Shown here piece after piece: positions 34,479 to 43,836 of a stretch of DNA of 64,000 bases (positions are counted from its first letter, which is position 1; each line of letters begins with the position of its first letter). Source of the stretch: Neorhizobium alkalisoli (lineage in GTDB: Bacteria; Pseudomonadota; Alphaproteobacteria; Rhizobiales; Rhizobiaceae); contig NZ_PVBN01000017.1 in assembly GCF_002968635.1 (NCBI RefSeq), positions 17,969 through 81,968 on the forward strand. Direction: 5' to 3'. The position numbers and the translations under genes were made by a program. Under the pieces are notes generated by a model. It did not search any database. It was given only the letters and a program-made list of their open reading frames with translations, and was not told the DNA's origin.

Positions 34479-36914
34479 TCAGATGTCGAGATTGGCGACG
34501 CTGAGCGCATTCTCCTGGATGAATTCCCGGCGCGGCTCGACTTCGTCACCCATCAGGCGCGAGAAAAGACCGTCGGCATCCGTCGCGTCGTTGACCTTCA
34601 CCTGCAGCAGAGAACGGACATTCGGATCGAGCGTCGTTTCCCAGAGCTGCTCGGCATTCATTTCGCCGAGGCCCTTATAACGTTGCATCGAGAGACCCTT
34701 GCGGCCCGACGCGAAGATGGAATCGAGAAGCGCACGGGGACCTGGAATCTCCTGTGTGCCATCCTTCCGGCTGAGCACTGGCGGCGTGCGGTAGATTTCC
34801 TGCAGACGCGCCGTCATCTGGTCGATATGGCGGGCATCCGCCGAACCGATCAGGGCAACATCGACGACCGCCACTTCCTTGACGCCGCGCACCATGCGCT
34901 CGAAGCGCAGGCCGCCTTCCGTGGTAACATGGCCGGACCAGCCACGTTCCGTTTCCTCGGCGATCATATCCAGGCGACGGGCAACCTCGTCGGCCGTCTG
35001 CTGGGCGCGTTCAGGATTATCAGTCAGATCGGGATGCAATGCGCCCGCGATCGCCGCCTGCTCGATGATCGAACGGCTGTAACGGGAGTGCAGGCCGTCG
35101 ACCAGAGAGCGAAGGCGAAGGGCGTCCTGGATGACTTCGCGCAGATCCTGACCGGCACGCACCTCGCCGGAGCCGAGCGTCAAGGTCGCATCCTCCAGAC
35201 CCATGCTGATCAGATACTCTTCGAGCGCCTTCTCGTCCTTCAGATACTGGATCGATTTGCCGCGCGTCACCTTATAAAGCGGCGGCTGGGCGATATAGAT
35301 ATGCCCGCGTTCGATCAGATCCGGCATCTGCCGGAAGAAGAAGGTGAGCAGAAGTGTACGGATATGGGCGCCGTCGACGTCAGCGTCCGTCATGATGATG
35401 ATCTTGTGGTAACGCAGCTTGTCGGCGTTGAACTCATCCTTGCCGATCGACGTGCCGAGCGCCGTGATCAGCGTGCCGATTTCCTGGCTCGACAGCATCT
35501 TGTCGAAGCGGGCGCGCTCGACGTTCAAAATCTTGCCGCGCAGGGGCAGGATCGCCTGATTTTCGCGCGAACGGCCCTGCTTTGCCGAGCCGCCCGCCGA
35601 GTCACCCTCGACGAGGAAAAGTTCGGACTTGGCCGGATCGCGTTCAGAGCAATCAGCAAGCTTGCCCGGCAGCGAAGCAATGTCGAGAACACCCTTGCGG
35701 CGGGTGAGTTCGCGCGCCTTGCGTGCTGCTTCGCGGGCGGCGGCGGCTTCCACGACCTTGCCGACCAATATCTTCGCTTCGGTCGGATGTTCTTCGAACC
35801 AGGTGCTCAGGGCCTCGTTGACGAGGCTTTCCACTACCGGCCGGACTTCCGAGGAAACCAGCTTGTCCTTCGTCTGCGACGAAAACTTGGGGTCCGGGAC
35901 TTTGACGGAAAGCACTGCGGTCAAGCCTTCACGGCAGTCTTCACCCTGCAGCGTGACCTTTTCCTTCTTGGTGATGCCGGACGTATCGGCATAGGACGTG
36001 ACCTGGCGCGTCAGCGCGCCGCGGAAGCCGGCCATATGGGTGCCGCCGTCGCGCTGCGGGATATTGTTGGTGAAGCAGAGCACGTTCTCGTGGTAGCTAT
36101 CGTTCCACCACATGGCGACTTCGACGGTAATGCCGTCCTTCTCACCCTTGATGGCGACAGGCTTCTCGACCAGCGGTTTCTTGGCGCGATCGAGGTAGCG
36201 GACGAAGGCTTCCAAGCCGCCGTCATAGAGCATTTCTTCTTCACGAATATCCGGTTTGCGCTTATCGGTTAGCCGGATTCTCACGCCAGAATTCAGGAAA
36301 GCCAGCTCCCGGAGACGGTGCTCCAGCGTGTTGTAGTCATATTCGGTCATGGTGAAGGTTTGCGGGCTGGCGAGGAAAGTAACCTCGGTGCCGGATCGCC
36401 CTTCATAATCACCGATGATCTTCAGCGGAGCATCGGCGACGCCATGTGTAAACGAAATTTCGTGGATCTTTCCGTTGCGGCGAATTCTGAGCTTCAGCCA
36501 GACCGACAAAGCATTGACGACAGAAACGCCAACCCCGTGCAGACCGCCGGAAACCTTGTAGGAATTCTGGTCGAATTTTCCGCCCGCATGGAGCTGCGTC
36601 ATGATGACTTCCGCAGCCGACACGCCCTCGCCGCTATGGATATCGGTCGGAATGCCGCGGCCGTTGTCCGTCACCGTGATCGAGCCGTCCGGATTGAGCG
36701 TAACGGTCACGAGGTCGGCATGGCCGGCCAGGGCCTCGTCGATCGCGTTGTCCACGACCTCATAGACCATGTGATGCAGGCCGGAGCCGTCGTCGGTATC
36801 GCCGATATACATGCCGGGCCGCTTGCGGACAGCATCGAGGCCCTTCAGAACCTTGATCGAATCGGCACCATATTCGGCACTCGCGTCATTCTCGCTGACG
36901 GGTGTATCGGTCAT
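34479..36914 (-). CDS. gyrB: DNA gyrase subunit B
   Basis: ATPase subunit of gyrase, which introduces negative supercoils. The 811-residue protein has the GHKL ATPase motifs (YEVVDNAIDEAL, DNGRGIPTD, GLHGVGVSVVNAL), the transducer domain, the TOPRIM EGDSAGGSAKQGR near residue 440 and TDADVDGAHIRTL. It lies about 8 kb left of the probable oriC rather than next to dnaA. It is followed by its own terminator and the twin parS sites. ATG 36914 is the clear start. Confidence 0.97.
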   Translation of the reverse strand: MTDTPVSENDASAEYGADSIKVLKGLDAVRKRPGMYIGDTDDGSGLHHMVYEVVDNAIDEALAGHADLVTVTLNPDGSITVTDNGRGIPTDIHSGEGVSAAEVIMTQLHAGGKFDQNSYKVSGGLHGVGVSVVNALSVWLKLRIRRNGKIHEISFTHGVADAPLKIIGDYEGRSGTEVTFLASPQTFTMTEYDYNTLEHRLRELAFLNSGVRIRLTDKRKPDIREEEMLYDGGLEAFVRYLDRAKKPLVEKPVAIKGEKDGITVEVAMWWNDSYHENVLCFTNNIPQRDGGTHMAGFRGALTRQVTSYADTSGITKKEKVTLQGEDCREGLTAVLSVKVPDPKFSSQTKDKLVSSEVRPVVESLVNEALSTWFEEHPTEAKILVGKVVEAAAAREAARKARELTRRKGVLDIASLPGKLADCSERDPAKSELFLVEGDSAGGSAKQGRSRENQAILPLRGKILNVERARFDKMLSSQEIGTLITALGTSIGKDEFNADKLRYHKIIIMTDADVDGAHIRTLLLTFFFRQMPDLIERGHIYIAQPPLYKVTRGKSIQYLKDEKALEEYLISMGLEDATLTLGSGEVRAGQDLREVIQDALRLRSLVDGLHSRYSRSIIEQAAIAGALHPDLTDNPERAQQTADEVARRLDMIAEETERGWSGHVTTEGGLRFERMVRGVKEVAVVDVALIGSADARHIDQMTARLQEIYRTPPVLSRKDGTQEIPGPRALLDSIFASGRKGLSMQRYKGLGEMNAEQLWETTLDPNVRSLLQVKVNDATDADGLFSRLMGDEVEPRREFIQENALSVANLDI

Positions 36915-37053
36915 TAATTTTCTTCCAATCGTTTGAGATGCCGGCCAAGCGAATCACCAGCTATTCCAACCTTGGAATATAGGCAAACCGGGGCGGTTTC
37001 TAAAGGTTGGTCCCTGGGAACACGGTACGAAAGCCGTGGATGGGCGCCGAAAG

Positions 37054-37419
37054 TCAATCCTGAGGAGGGTTTTTCTTCAACAGCATGTCCATTTCTTCTA
37101 TCACGTCCGGCGCCAAAGTGCGAATCCGTTGCGCAAGATGGTTGGCGAAGGCCGTGTAGCGCGCTGGCATGCCCGATGTGTCCAGAACCACCCTGGGATG
37201 GGAATCCTCGGCGAGCCCGAACAACTCTTCCGCCTCATCCCAGATAATATTGAAATAGCCGACAATTCTTTGCAGGAGCTCGAAGGTCGGTTTGCCGCGC
37301 CGCCCGTGCTCAAGTGCCGACAGATAGGCGGGCGTGACACCGATCGCTTCAGCCAGCATCCGCTGGGTGATGCCTCTCCGGCGGCGAAGTTCACGAAGCG
37401 CCTGACCGAACGGCGTCAT
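37054..37419 (-). CDS. XRE-family helix-turn-helix regulator
   Basis: A 121-residue DNA-binding protein. Residues 5-60 form an HTH (LRRRRGITQRMLAEAIGVTP, then YLSALEHGRRG); the rest is a short helical tail that may dimerise. It is the fourth gene of a coupled chain; its ATG overlaps the smr stop by 4 bases. The frame extends upstream to 37503, but that part duplicates smr coding and has no ribosome-binding site. Targets are unknown; autoregulation is possible. Confidence 0.85.
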   Translation of the reverse strand: MTPFGQALRELRRRRGITQRMLAEAIGVTPAYLSALEHGRRGKPTFELLQRIVGYFNIIWDEAEELFGLAEDSHPRVVLDTSGMPARYTAFANHLAQRIRTLAPDVIEEMDMLLKKNPPQD

Positions 37420-37988
37420 TCCCGATCTTCCCCATTGGCTGTCCGGCTCCGGGCAAGACGGACGTACATGGCACCTTCCCCGCCGTGGTGCCGGGCCGCC
37501 CACTCGTAAGAGGATATCAGAAACCGGAATTCCGCTTTTGAAAACCAGAGCGGTACGGCGCGGCGCAACGCGCCTTCGCTTCCCATCGAGCTGCCTTTTC
37601 CGGTGATGACCAGGACATGGCGAAGACCCCGCTCATAAGCGCGAAGCAGGAAATCGAGCAGCAGGTCATGGGCTTCGCCTTGAAAAAGACCGTGAAGATC
37701 AAGTCGCGCCTCGATCGGGAGCCGTCCCTTGGCGAGCTTCTTCTTGACGGGCTTTTCGAGCGGATGATGAATCCTGACGGCACGTTTCGGCTTTGCAGTT
37801 TCGACAACCGGATTTTCCGGCAAAGGCGCCGCTTTCGGCCTGGCTGGCTGCTCGGCCACGAGTTTGGAAGCTTCCTGCTCCTCGAACTCGAGAATTTCCT
37901 TCATCCGTCCCGGCAAGGCACGCGCAGATTTCGCTACCTTGCCCCAGAGAATTCGTTCTTCCGGATCGAGTTTGCGGCCGCCCCTCAT
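37416..37988 (-). CDS. Smr/MutS2-type endonuclease-domain protein
   Basis: A 190-residue protein with a basic, disordered N-terminal half and a C-terminal Smr domain: LDLHGLFQGEAHDLL near residue 95 and VITGKGS near 128, ending with a conserved RLARSR segment. Smr domains nick or cut DNA or RNA, with some acting in ribosome rescue. Its start overlaps the mltA stop and its stop overlaps the xre start, both ATGA. Confidence 0.88.
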   Translation of the reverse strand: MRGGRKLDPEERILWGKVAKSARALPGRMKEILEFEEQEASKLVAEQPARPKAAPLPENPVVETAKPKRAVRIHHPLEKPVKKKLAKGRLPIEARLDLHGLFQGEAHDLLLDFLLRAYERGLRHVLVITGKGSSMGSEGALRRAVPLWFSKAEFRFLISSYEWAARHHGGEGAMYVRLARSRTANGEDRE

Positions 37989-39103
37989 CCGTCGAACCCA
38001 TCCGCCAGATGCCTCGGGACGAGGATATAGAAATCGGCTTCATTGCGAACCGTACCGGCCAACTCGCCCGCCTCGAAACCCGATCCGGTAAAAATGTCGC
38101 CACGCGAGGGACCGACGATTGCCGAGCCGGTATCGAGAGCCAGCATCAGCCGGCCGAAGGGTTTACCGCCATCCAGATGGGTCAGCGTCTCGGACCGGAT
38201 AAAGAAGGGAAAACCGAAAGTGTGTATCTGCCGGTCCACCGCCAGCGAACGACCGGCGATCAGCGGTACCTTGGCCGCCGCTACAGGCCCGAGCGACGGA
38301 TCGGAAACATCCGCTTCCCGAAAAAAGATGTAGGAGCGATTGTGCCAGAGAACGTCATCGACCTTAGCCGGATTCTGCTCCAGCCAGCGTCGGATGCTCT
38401 GCATCGAAACCGTCGTCGGATCGATCTCACCAAGGTCGATCAGAAGCTTTCCGATCGGTGAAAACGGGTGACCCGCCTTCGCGGCATACGTGATGCGCCT
38501 GACCCGTCCGTCGGGATATCTCAGCCGCGCCGCCCCTTGCACATGAGCGAAAAAGACGTCCACTTTCGATCTGGCGAAGGCAATTTCTAGGCCTTGCCCA
38601 TCGAGGAAACCACGGTCTATCTCGCCGCGGTCCGGATAGGCGGCGATTCCGGTTCCAGTCTGACGCGCGAACATGTAGCCGGAGTCCATTCCAGTCGGAC
38701 GGTTGGAGTCGTCAATGTCGATCAAGTCCGGGGGGCGGTAATAGAAAGGATGGCGCCATGTCTCGTCGGATGTCTCCGAGACCTCGACTTCCGGCTCGTA
38801 AAAGGCTGTTACGAAACCCCGGCGACCGTCTTGCCTGGCGATCAGAAACGGAATGCAGTGAGTTTCAAAGAAAGCGCGAGCCGACGCCGCATCGGAAGGA
38901 CTGTCGCCTGCCTTTTCAAAGAACGTCGCCAGATCGCCCGCGGTCAAGCCGAGCGAGCCGGTACGATAGGGCTTTACCTTGAGGATATGCTCGAGACACG
39001 CCCGCATTCCGGGAAAAAGCGCCCGCGGGTCGTCCTCCTCCCATCCTGCCAGATCGGAGAAGGCAACCCGCCTCAGCGTGTAACCAGCAGAGCCGTCCGT
39101 CAT
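37985..39103 (-). CDS. mltA: Murein transglycosylase A (MltA family)
   Basis: Lytic transglycosylase that cuts peptidoglycan glycan strands. I chose ATG 39103 (MTDGSAGYTLRR), overlapping the timA stop; this gives 372 residues. The MltA domain spans about 60-270 (FVTAFYEPEVEV, PPDLIDIDD), and the 3D domain follows with LALDTGSAIVGPSRGDIF, which carries the catalytic Asp. No lipobox or obvious signal peptide is visible at the N-terminus, so export is unclear. Confidence 0.9.
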   Translation of the reverse strand: MTDGSAGYTLRRVAFSDLAGWEEDDPRALFPGMRACLEHILKVKPYRTGSLGLTAGDLATFFEKAGDSPSDAASARAFFETHCIPFLIARQDGRRGFVTAFYEPEVEVSETSDETWRHPFYYRPPDLIDIDDSNRPTGMDSGYMFARQTGTGIAAYPDRGEIDRGFLDGQGLEIAFARSKVDVFFAHVQGAARLRYPDGRVRRITYAAKAGHPFSPIGKLLIDLGEIDPTTVSMQSIRRWLEQNPAKVDDVLWHNRSYIFFREADVSDPSLGPVAAAKVPLIAGRSLAVDRQIHTFGFPFFIRSETLTHLDGGKPFGRLMLALDTGSAIVGPSRGDIFTGSGFEAGELAGTVRNEADFYILVPRHLADGFDG

Positions 39104-39798
39104 TGCTCGGATTCGGTGGCGACCAGCTTCCAATTCGGGTCGCGGGAACGGATGTCGCGGGCGAAGGTCCAGATGTCCGTGACCTCGGCCACCGTCTCCT
39201 GATCACCATCAATCAGCGTACCGGCCTTGTCGTAGGTGGCGGAGATCAGCTGGCTGACGATCCGTATCGTGATCTGCGTCTCGGAATCCTTGATGGCGGC
39301 ATGGGTGATGTCCGATTTGTCGATCCCGACAAATGTGGATTTCACCACCTCTCCTCTCGCTTCGCGTTCGGAGATCGCCGCATCGAAACCTTCGTAGACT
39401 TCCTTCGAGAGCAGACCTTTAAGCGTCTTGCGGTCGCCATCGGCAAAGGCCATGACAACCATCTCATAGGCCATTCGCGCACCATTCAGGAAATCGCGCG
39501 GGCGGAAAGACGGATCTGCCCTCAAAATCTCCCGAAGTGCAGCATTGAGCGGTGTGTCGGGTTTGGCAACCGCATCGATGTCCACATAACGCTGTTCGTC
39601 ATCGGAGGCATCACGGCGCGGCAAGGTCACGACCTTACTATCGTCCCCGCCCGGATTTTTCGCCACATCTCGCGGGCTGTAGGGGTCGAACGGCGGTTTC
39701 TCGTTTCCCGTCCGCCGGCCGAGCACACTGCGCAGTTGCAGGAAGATCAGCACCGCGGCGACGAGGAAAAAGAGTGTTATAAAGTCGTTGGAACCCAT
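39100..39798 (-). CDS. timA: Tim44-domain membrane-anchored protein (TimA-like)
   Basis: A 232-residue protein with one N-terminal membrane helix (ITLFFLVAAVLIFLQL), a charged linker and a Tim44-like domain over about residues 95-230. In Alphaproteobacteria TimA homologues are inner-membrane proteins with a presumed role in protein export or envelope assembly. Start at ATG 39798; a TTG at 39810 would add four residues. It heads the timA-mltA-smr-xre chain and is divergent from fxsA and secB. Confidence 0.87.
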   Translation of the reverse strand: MGSNDFITLFFLVAAVLIFLQLRSVLGRRTGNEKPPFDPYSPRDVAKNPGGDDSKVVTLPRRDASDDEQRYVDIDAVAKPDTPLNAALREILRADPSFRPRDFLNGARMAYEMVVMAFADGDRKTLKGLLSKEVYEGFDAAISEREARGEVVKSTFVGIDKSDITHAAIKDSETQITIRIVSQLISATYDKAGTLIDGDQETVAEVTDIWTFARDIRSRDPNWKLVATESEQ

Positions 39799-39922
39799 AT
39801 TGACCCGCAATGCCGTTTAAATCGTTGGTACAGCTTCTCATATAGTCCGCATCCGCTCATCATTCAAATAGCGAAGGCGTCAGTATCGATCGACGCCGGG
39901 TGATAATAAAACAGGGAACATC

Positions 39923-40450
39923 ATGCGTTTCTTTCTACTGCCGATTCTTCTTCTCTGGCCGCTGGCCGAAATTGCCGGTTTTGTCCTCGTCGGCCGGGCG
40001 CTTGGGCTATGGGTGACACTGGGCCTTGTGGTCGGCACGGCCATCCTCGGCGCTTTCCTGCTCCGCAGCCAGGGTATGCAAATCCTGAAACAGATCTCGG
40101 CCGAAAGCCGCGAAGGGCGGATGCCCGGGCGCACCCTGGTGGACGGTGCGATGATCGTCGTCGCCGGTATCCTGCTTCTGCTGCCGGGCTTTCTGACCGA
40201 TATCATCGGACTGGCTCTCTTCATTCCCTTCGTCCGCAGCTTCCTTTGGTCGCTGATCGGCCGCCGGATTGTGGTGGTCCGCACATCGCGCACGACGGGC
40301 CATCACTACGACGGCGGCCGAACGGGACCGGCCGGCCAGAAACCGGGTCCGGTCGTCGATCTCGACGAGGAGGATTTCCACCGCGACGGCAATTCTTCGG
40401 GCTCCGGCTCCTCTTCTCCCTGGGCAGGACCCAAAAGTCGGGAACCTTGA
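39923..40450 (+). CDS. fxsA: FxsA-family membrane protein
   Basis: Cytoplasmic-membrane protein with two or three helices in residues 1-110 (LLPILLLWPLAEIAGFVLV, VVAGILLLLPGFLTDII) and a polar, Gly/Ser-rich tail. FxsA in E. coli modulates exclusion of phage T7 when overproduced; its normal role is unknown. 175 residues, about usual. It is divergent from timA and is followed 85 bp later by secB. Confidence 0.9.
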   Translation: MRFFLLPILLLWPLAEIAGFVLVGRALGLWVTLGLVVGTAILGAFLLRSQGMQILKQISAESREGRMPGRTLVDGAMIVVAGILLLLPGFLTDIIGLALFIPFVRSFLWSLIGRRIVVVRTSRTTGHHYDGGRTGPAGQKPGPVVDLDEEDFHRDGNSSGSGSSSPWAGPKSREP

Positions 40451-40535
40451 ACGGAGCCGGTAGTTTGCCAGGGTTGTAAGGCATATTCCGAAATGTTAGA
40501 GGGCCTCAACGTTCCAGAGCCTCGAGGAAGTCCCA

Positions 40536-41012
40536 ATGGCAGACGAAAACAACCAGACGGCCCAGCCGTCCATCAATATCCTGGCACAATATACGAAGGA
40601 TCTCTCGTTCGAGAATCCCGGCGCGCCCCGTTCGCTGCAGGCCCGCGACAAGGCTCCCGGCATTACGATCAACGTCAACGTCAACGCCAATCCGCTTTCC
40701 GACGCCGATTTCGATGTGGTGCTGACGCTGAATGCCGAGGCCAAGGATGGCGACAAGGTGGTTTTTGCGGCGGAACTGGTTTACGGCGGCGTTTTCCGCA
40801 TCACCGGCTTCCCTCAGGAACACATGCTGCCGCTTCTCTTTATCGAGTGCCCGCGGCTGCTTTTCCCCTTCGCCCGCCAGATCGTTGCCGACGTCACCCG
40901 CAATGGCGGGTTCCCGCCGCTGATGATCGACCCGATCGATTTCGCCCAGATGTTCTCGCAACGTATGGCCGAGGAACAGGCTCGTTCAAAGGTTCAGGCT
41001 TTGAACAGCTGA
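40536..41012 (+). CDS. secB: Protein-export chaperone SecB
   Basis: Homotetrameric chaperone that keeps preproteins unfolded and delivers them to SecA. The 158-residue protein starts MADENNQTAQPSINILAQY and shows the SecB core (VYGGVFRITGF, CPRLLFPFARQIVADVTRNGG split by normal spacing, PPLMIDPIDF). It has AGGAAG upstream, and a bidirectional terminator follows 23 bp after the stop. Confidence 0.96.
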   Translation: MADENNQTAQPSINILAQYTKDLSFENPGAPRSLQARDKAPGITINVNVNANPLSDADFDVVLTLNAEAKDGDKVVFAAELVYGGVFRITGFPQEHMLPLLFIECPRLLFPFARQIVADVTRNGGFPPLMIDPIDFAQMFSQRMAEEQARSKVQALNS

Positions 41013-41035
41013 TCCATCGTGATCTCATCAAAAAG

Positions 41036-41064
41036 AAACCCGGGCCTGAGACCCGGGTTTTTTT
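41036..41064. terminator. Bidirectional terminator between secB and dnaQ
   Basis: The 9-bp stem AAACCCGGG/CCCGGGTTT with a 7-base loop is followed by seven T on the plus strand and has an A-rich left flank. It overlaps the last bases of the dnaQ stop codon, so it serves both convergent genes. Confidence 0.9.
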
Positions 41065-41767
41065 ATTCGGCAGACTTGTACCTGAGCCAGAGCGCCTTGT
41101 CCTTGAGCGAGGCCACCATGGCGGCATGTGCCTCGATCTCCGCTTCCGTCAGCCTGTTCGGCAAAGGCCGCGGCCGGCCGACGGCCGTCACCACGATTTC
41201 GTCAACCTCGATCACGGTCGTCGATCGTTCGGTACCCATCAGGCCGAGGGCAGCCTGACGGCCACCGGTCATTTCAATGTAGACTTCAGCCAGAAGTTCG
41301 GAGTCGAGGAGCGCACCGTGCTTGGTGCGATGGGCGTTATCGATGCCGTAGCGACGGCAAAGCGCATCCAGCGAGTTCGGACCCATCGGATGCTTGCGGC
41401 GAGCCAAGGCGAGTGTATCTACCACACGGTCGGTCTGCACCGGAGGCAGCCCTATCCGTTCGAATTCGGCGTTGATGAAGCCGATATCGAAGTTGGCATT
41501 ATGGGCGATCCATTTCGCACCGTCGAAAAATTCAACGATCTGCTGGGCGATATCCGCAAAACCCGGCTTGTCCTTCAGGAACTCGTCGGTGATGCCGTGC
41601 ACGGCCAGTGCATCCGGATGCACCTTCCGGTCGCCAGGATTGATGTAGAGATGCAGGGTCTTGCCCGTCGGAAAATTGTTGATCAGCTCGATGCCGCCAA
41701 TTTCGATCACGCGGTCAAAGCGCGTTTCGAGGCCGGTGGTTTCCGTGTCGAAGATAATTTCACGCAT
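41063..41767 (-). CDS. dnaQ: DNA polymerase III epsilon subunit (3'-5' exonuclease)
   Basis: Proofreading exonuclease of the replicative polymerase. The 234-residue protein has Exo I (FDTETTGLE), Exo II (HNANFDIGFIN) and Exo III (KHGALLDSELLAEVY), all acidic residues present. The C-terminal helix region ends KALWLRYKSAE. It starts at ATG 41767, overlapping the coaE stop by 8 bases. It is the last gene of ppsR-maf-aroE-coaE-dnaQ, next to the probable origin. Confidence 0.96.
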   Translation of the reverse strand: MREIIFDTETTGLETRFDRVIEIGGIELINNFPTGKTLHLYINPGDRKVHPDALAVHGITDEFLKDKPGFADIAQQIVEFFDGAKWIAHNANFDIGFINAEFERIGLPPVQTDRVVDTLALARRKHPMGPNSLDALCRRYGIDNAHRTKHGALLDSELLAEVYIEMTGGRQAALGLMGTERSTTVIEVDEIVVTAVGRPRPLPNRLTEAEIEAHAAMVASLKDKALWLRYKSAE

Positions 41768-42362
41768 GTTCGCTCGTCTTTCCGGCTCTCAAGGAGGCGA
41801 TAATTTCCCGCACCCTTGCCCTCGCCTTCTCAAGCCCAAGGCCGGTGTCGATGAGGAAATCGGCTCTTTTGCGTTTCTCCGCATCGGGCAACTGGCGGGA
41901 GAGAATCATCGCCAATTTTTCCTCGGTCATGCCCGGGCGCGCAAGTACCCTTGCCCGCTGGATCTGTGGATCACAGGTGACAACCACCACCACATCCACC
42001 CTCTCTTCGCCTTTGACCTCGAAAAGCAGCGGGATATCCAGGACGACAATATCCGTCTCCGACTGCCGGTGCCGGTCTAGAAAGGCGATCTCCCGCTGAC
42101 GCACCAGCGGGTGAACGATCGCCTCGAGAACCTGGAATTTTTCGGGCGTGGCGGAAAGCTGGCGCGACAGTTCCTGTCGGTCGACGACGCCTTCCCTGAC
42201 GGCACCGGGAAAGGCGGTTCCGATGGGCGCCACGGCATCGCTGCGGTAAAGATCATGGACGACGGCGTCGGAATCATTCACCGGCACGCCCTCCTCCGCA
42301 AACATTTTTGCGGTCGTGGACTTGCCCATGCCGATGGAACCCGTGAGGCCGACGACAATCAT
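41760..42362 (-). CDS. coaE: Dephospho-CoA kinase
   Basis: Last step of coenzyme A synthesis. The 200-residue kinase starts MIVVGLTGSIGMGKSTTAK with the P-loop and continues with the DSDAVVHDLY and LDIPLLFE substrate segments. ATG 42362 overlaps the aroE stop (ATGA); the upstream in-frame extension to 42434 lies inside aroE and lacks family similarity. Confidence 0.96.
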   Translation of the reverse strand: MIVVGLTGSIGMGKSTTAKMFAEEGVPVNDSDAVVHDLYRSDAVAPIGTAFPGAVREGVVDRQELSRQLSATPEKFQVLEAIVHPLVRQREIAFLDRHRQSETDIVVLDIPLLFEVKGEERVDVVVVVTCDPQIQRARVLARPGMTEEKLAMILSRQLPDAEKRKRADFLIDTGLGLEKARARVREIIASLRAGKTSEHA

Positions 42363-43219
42363 CCGTGTCTTTCCATATCGGCGATCACCAGATCCCGGAG
42401 GACCGCGTCGACAGTCGGGCACCGGCCGAACCACTTCTCGAAGCCAGGTACCGCCTGATGCAGAAGCATTCCAAGACCATCGACAATCGGAAACCCCTGC
42501 TCTTCCGCCTGCGAGAGCAAAGGGGTCTTCAGAGGTACATAAACGATGTCTGTCACCACAGCGCCGCTGCTGAGCGGTGAAAAATTCACTTCAGGCGCCG
42601 GGCTGCCGCCCATGCCGAGCGAGGTGGTGTTGACGAACAATCCAGCGCCCGTCATCACTTCGTCCAGGGCCTCCAGCGGATGGGCATGTATCCTGGCGCC
42701 AAAGCGGTCGGCGAGTTCTTTTGCCCGCGCCAATGTGCGATTGACCACATGGATCTCGCCGATGCCGCGATCGCGGACGGCCTGAATGACGGCCCTGCTC
42801 GCCCCGCCTGCACCGAAGATCACCGCCCGACCGGCTTTGTCCCAGCCAGGATAGCGATCATCGAGATTGGCGGTGAAGCCGTAACCATCGGTGTTCGTCG
42901 CCTTGAGGATGCCCTCCTCCAACCAGAGAGTGTTGGACGCGCCGAGTTCTTCAGCCAGTTCATCCGGCCTGTCAGCAAGTTTGAAGGCAAGTTCCTTATG
43001 AGGAATGGTGACGTTGCCGCCACGATATCGGGAACTGCCGTCCTTCAGCGATTGGATGAAGGCTGGGAAATCCGCTTCCGTCACCGCCTCTGCCCGATAG
43101 GACCCAGGAATGCCGAATTGCTTCAGCCAATGACTATGGATCATCGGCGAGCGCGAGTGCTTCACCGGCCAGCCGGTTACGAATGCGTTAACCAAGAATG
43201 TTTCACGTGAATCAGCCAT
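42359..43219 (-). CDS. aroE: Shikimate dehydrogenase
   Basis: NADPH-dependent reduction of 3-dehydroshikimate in aromatic amino acid synthesis. The 286-residue protein starts MADSRETFLVNAF at 43219. Substrate motifs are KHSRSPMIH and GGNVTIPHKE with the catalytic Lys; the dinucleotide loop is GAGGASRAVIQA; the terminal segment is GLGMLLHQAVPGFE. Codons 3-6 lie within a 15/16 parS site, and a SRET start is, as I recall, shared by rhizobial AroE. The start overlaps the maf stop by 8 bases. Confidence 0.96.
   Translation of the reverse strand: MADSRETFLVNAFVTGWPVKHSRSPMIHSHWLKQFGIPGSYRAEAVTEADFPAFIQSLKDGSSRYRGGNVTIPHKELAFKLADRPDELAEELGASNTLWLEEGILKATNTDGYGFTANLDDRYPGWDKAGRAVIFGAGGASRAVIQAVRDRGIGEIHVVNRTLARAKELADRFGARIHAHPLEALDEVMTGAGLFVNTTSLGMGGSPAPEVNFSPLSSGAVVTDIVYVPLKTPLLSQAEEQGFPIVDGLGMLLHQAVPGFEKWFGRCPTVDAVLRDLVIADMERHG
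43199..43214. other. parS-like site inside aroE (15/16)
   Basis: TGTTTCACGTGAATCA differs from the consensus only at position 14. It covers the first aroE codons and the maf stop, about 9.6 kb from parB and 1.7 kb from the probable oriC. Read on the minus strand it encodes DSRET. Confidence 0.88.
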
Positions 43220-43805
43220 CGATAGCTCCAAGCACCCGCAACTTATCGAGGAGAGGCAGCATCGGTAGGCCCAGGATGGTGAAATAGTCACCCTCGATCT
43301 CGGAGAAGAGCTGAATTCCCTCCCCTTCCAACTGATAGGCGCCGACGCTGGAAAACGCCTTTTCACCTACCCGCGCCAGATATCGGTCGACGAAAGTCTC
43401 GGTCAGTGGGCGCACGGTCAGGTCGGCGTGGGAAATGTGCTCCCACAAAACATCGCGATCCTTGGTGATCGCGATGGCGCTGTTCAACCGATGGGTCTTG
43501 CCCGACAGCGACAGAAGGTTCTCCTTCGCCTCGCCAAGCGATTTCGGCTTATGAAAAACGCGATTTCCGAGCGACATGGTCTGGTCCGACCCGATCACCA
43601 GGGCACCGGAATGACGCAGGCCGACCTCCAGCGCCTTTGCCTTGGCAAGAGCCAGGGCGACCTGATCAGGGCTTGCACCTTCCAGGCTTGCTTCGATCTT
43701 CCGCTCATCGATATCCGCGGCGTGGCTTTCAAAAGTCAGGCCGGCATTTTCCATCAGCATTCGGCGAAAGGGGCTGGAGGAAGCAAGCACGAGAGGCGAT
43801 GTCAC
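43212..43805 (-). CDS. maf: Maf family nucleotide pyrophosphatase
   Basis: House-cleaning NTP pyrophosphatase that removes non-standard nucleotides; Maf also affects septum formation in some bacteria. The GTG start at 43805 has GGGAGAT 8 bases upstream and yields 197 residues beginning VTSPLVLASSSPFRRML. The family motifs SSSPFR, GSDQTMSL and GAYQLEGEG are present. It lies between ppsR and aroE. Confidence 0.93.
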   Translation of the reverse strand: MTSPLVLASSSPFRRMLMENAGLTFESHAADIDERKIEASLEGASPDQVALALAKAKALEVGLRHSGALVIGSDQTMSLGNRVFHKPKSLGEAKENLLSLSGKTHRLNSAIAITKDRDVLWEHISHADLTVRPLTETFVDRYLARVGEKAFSSVGAYQLEGEGIQLFSEIEGDYFTILGLPMLPLLDKLRVLGAIDG

Positions 43806-43836
43806 GAAATATCTCCCAGGAACGGCAGGGTTTCGC

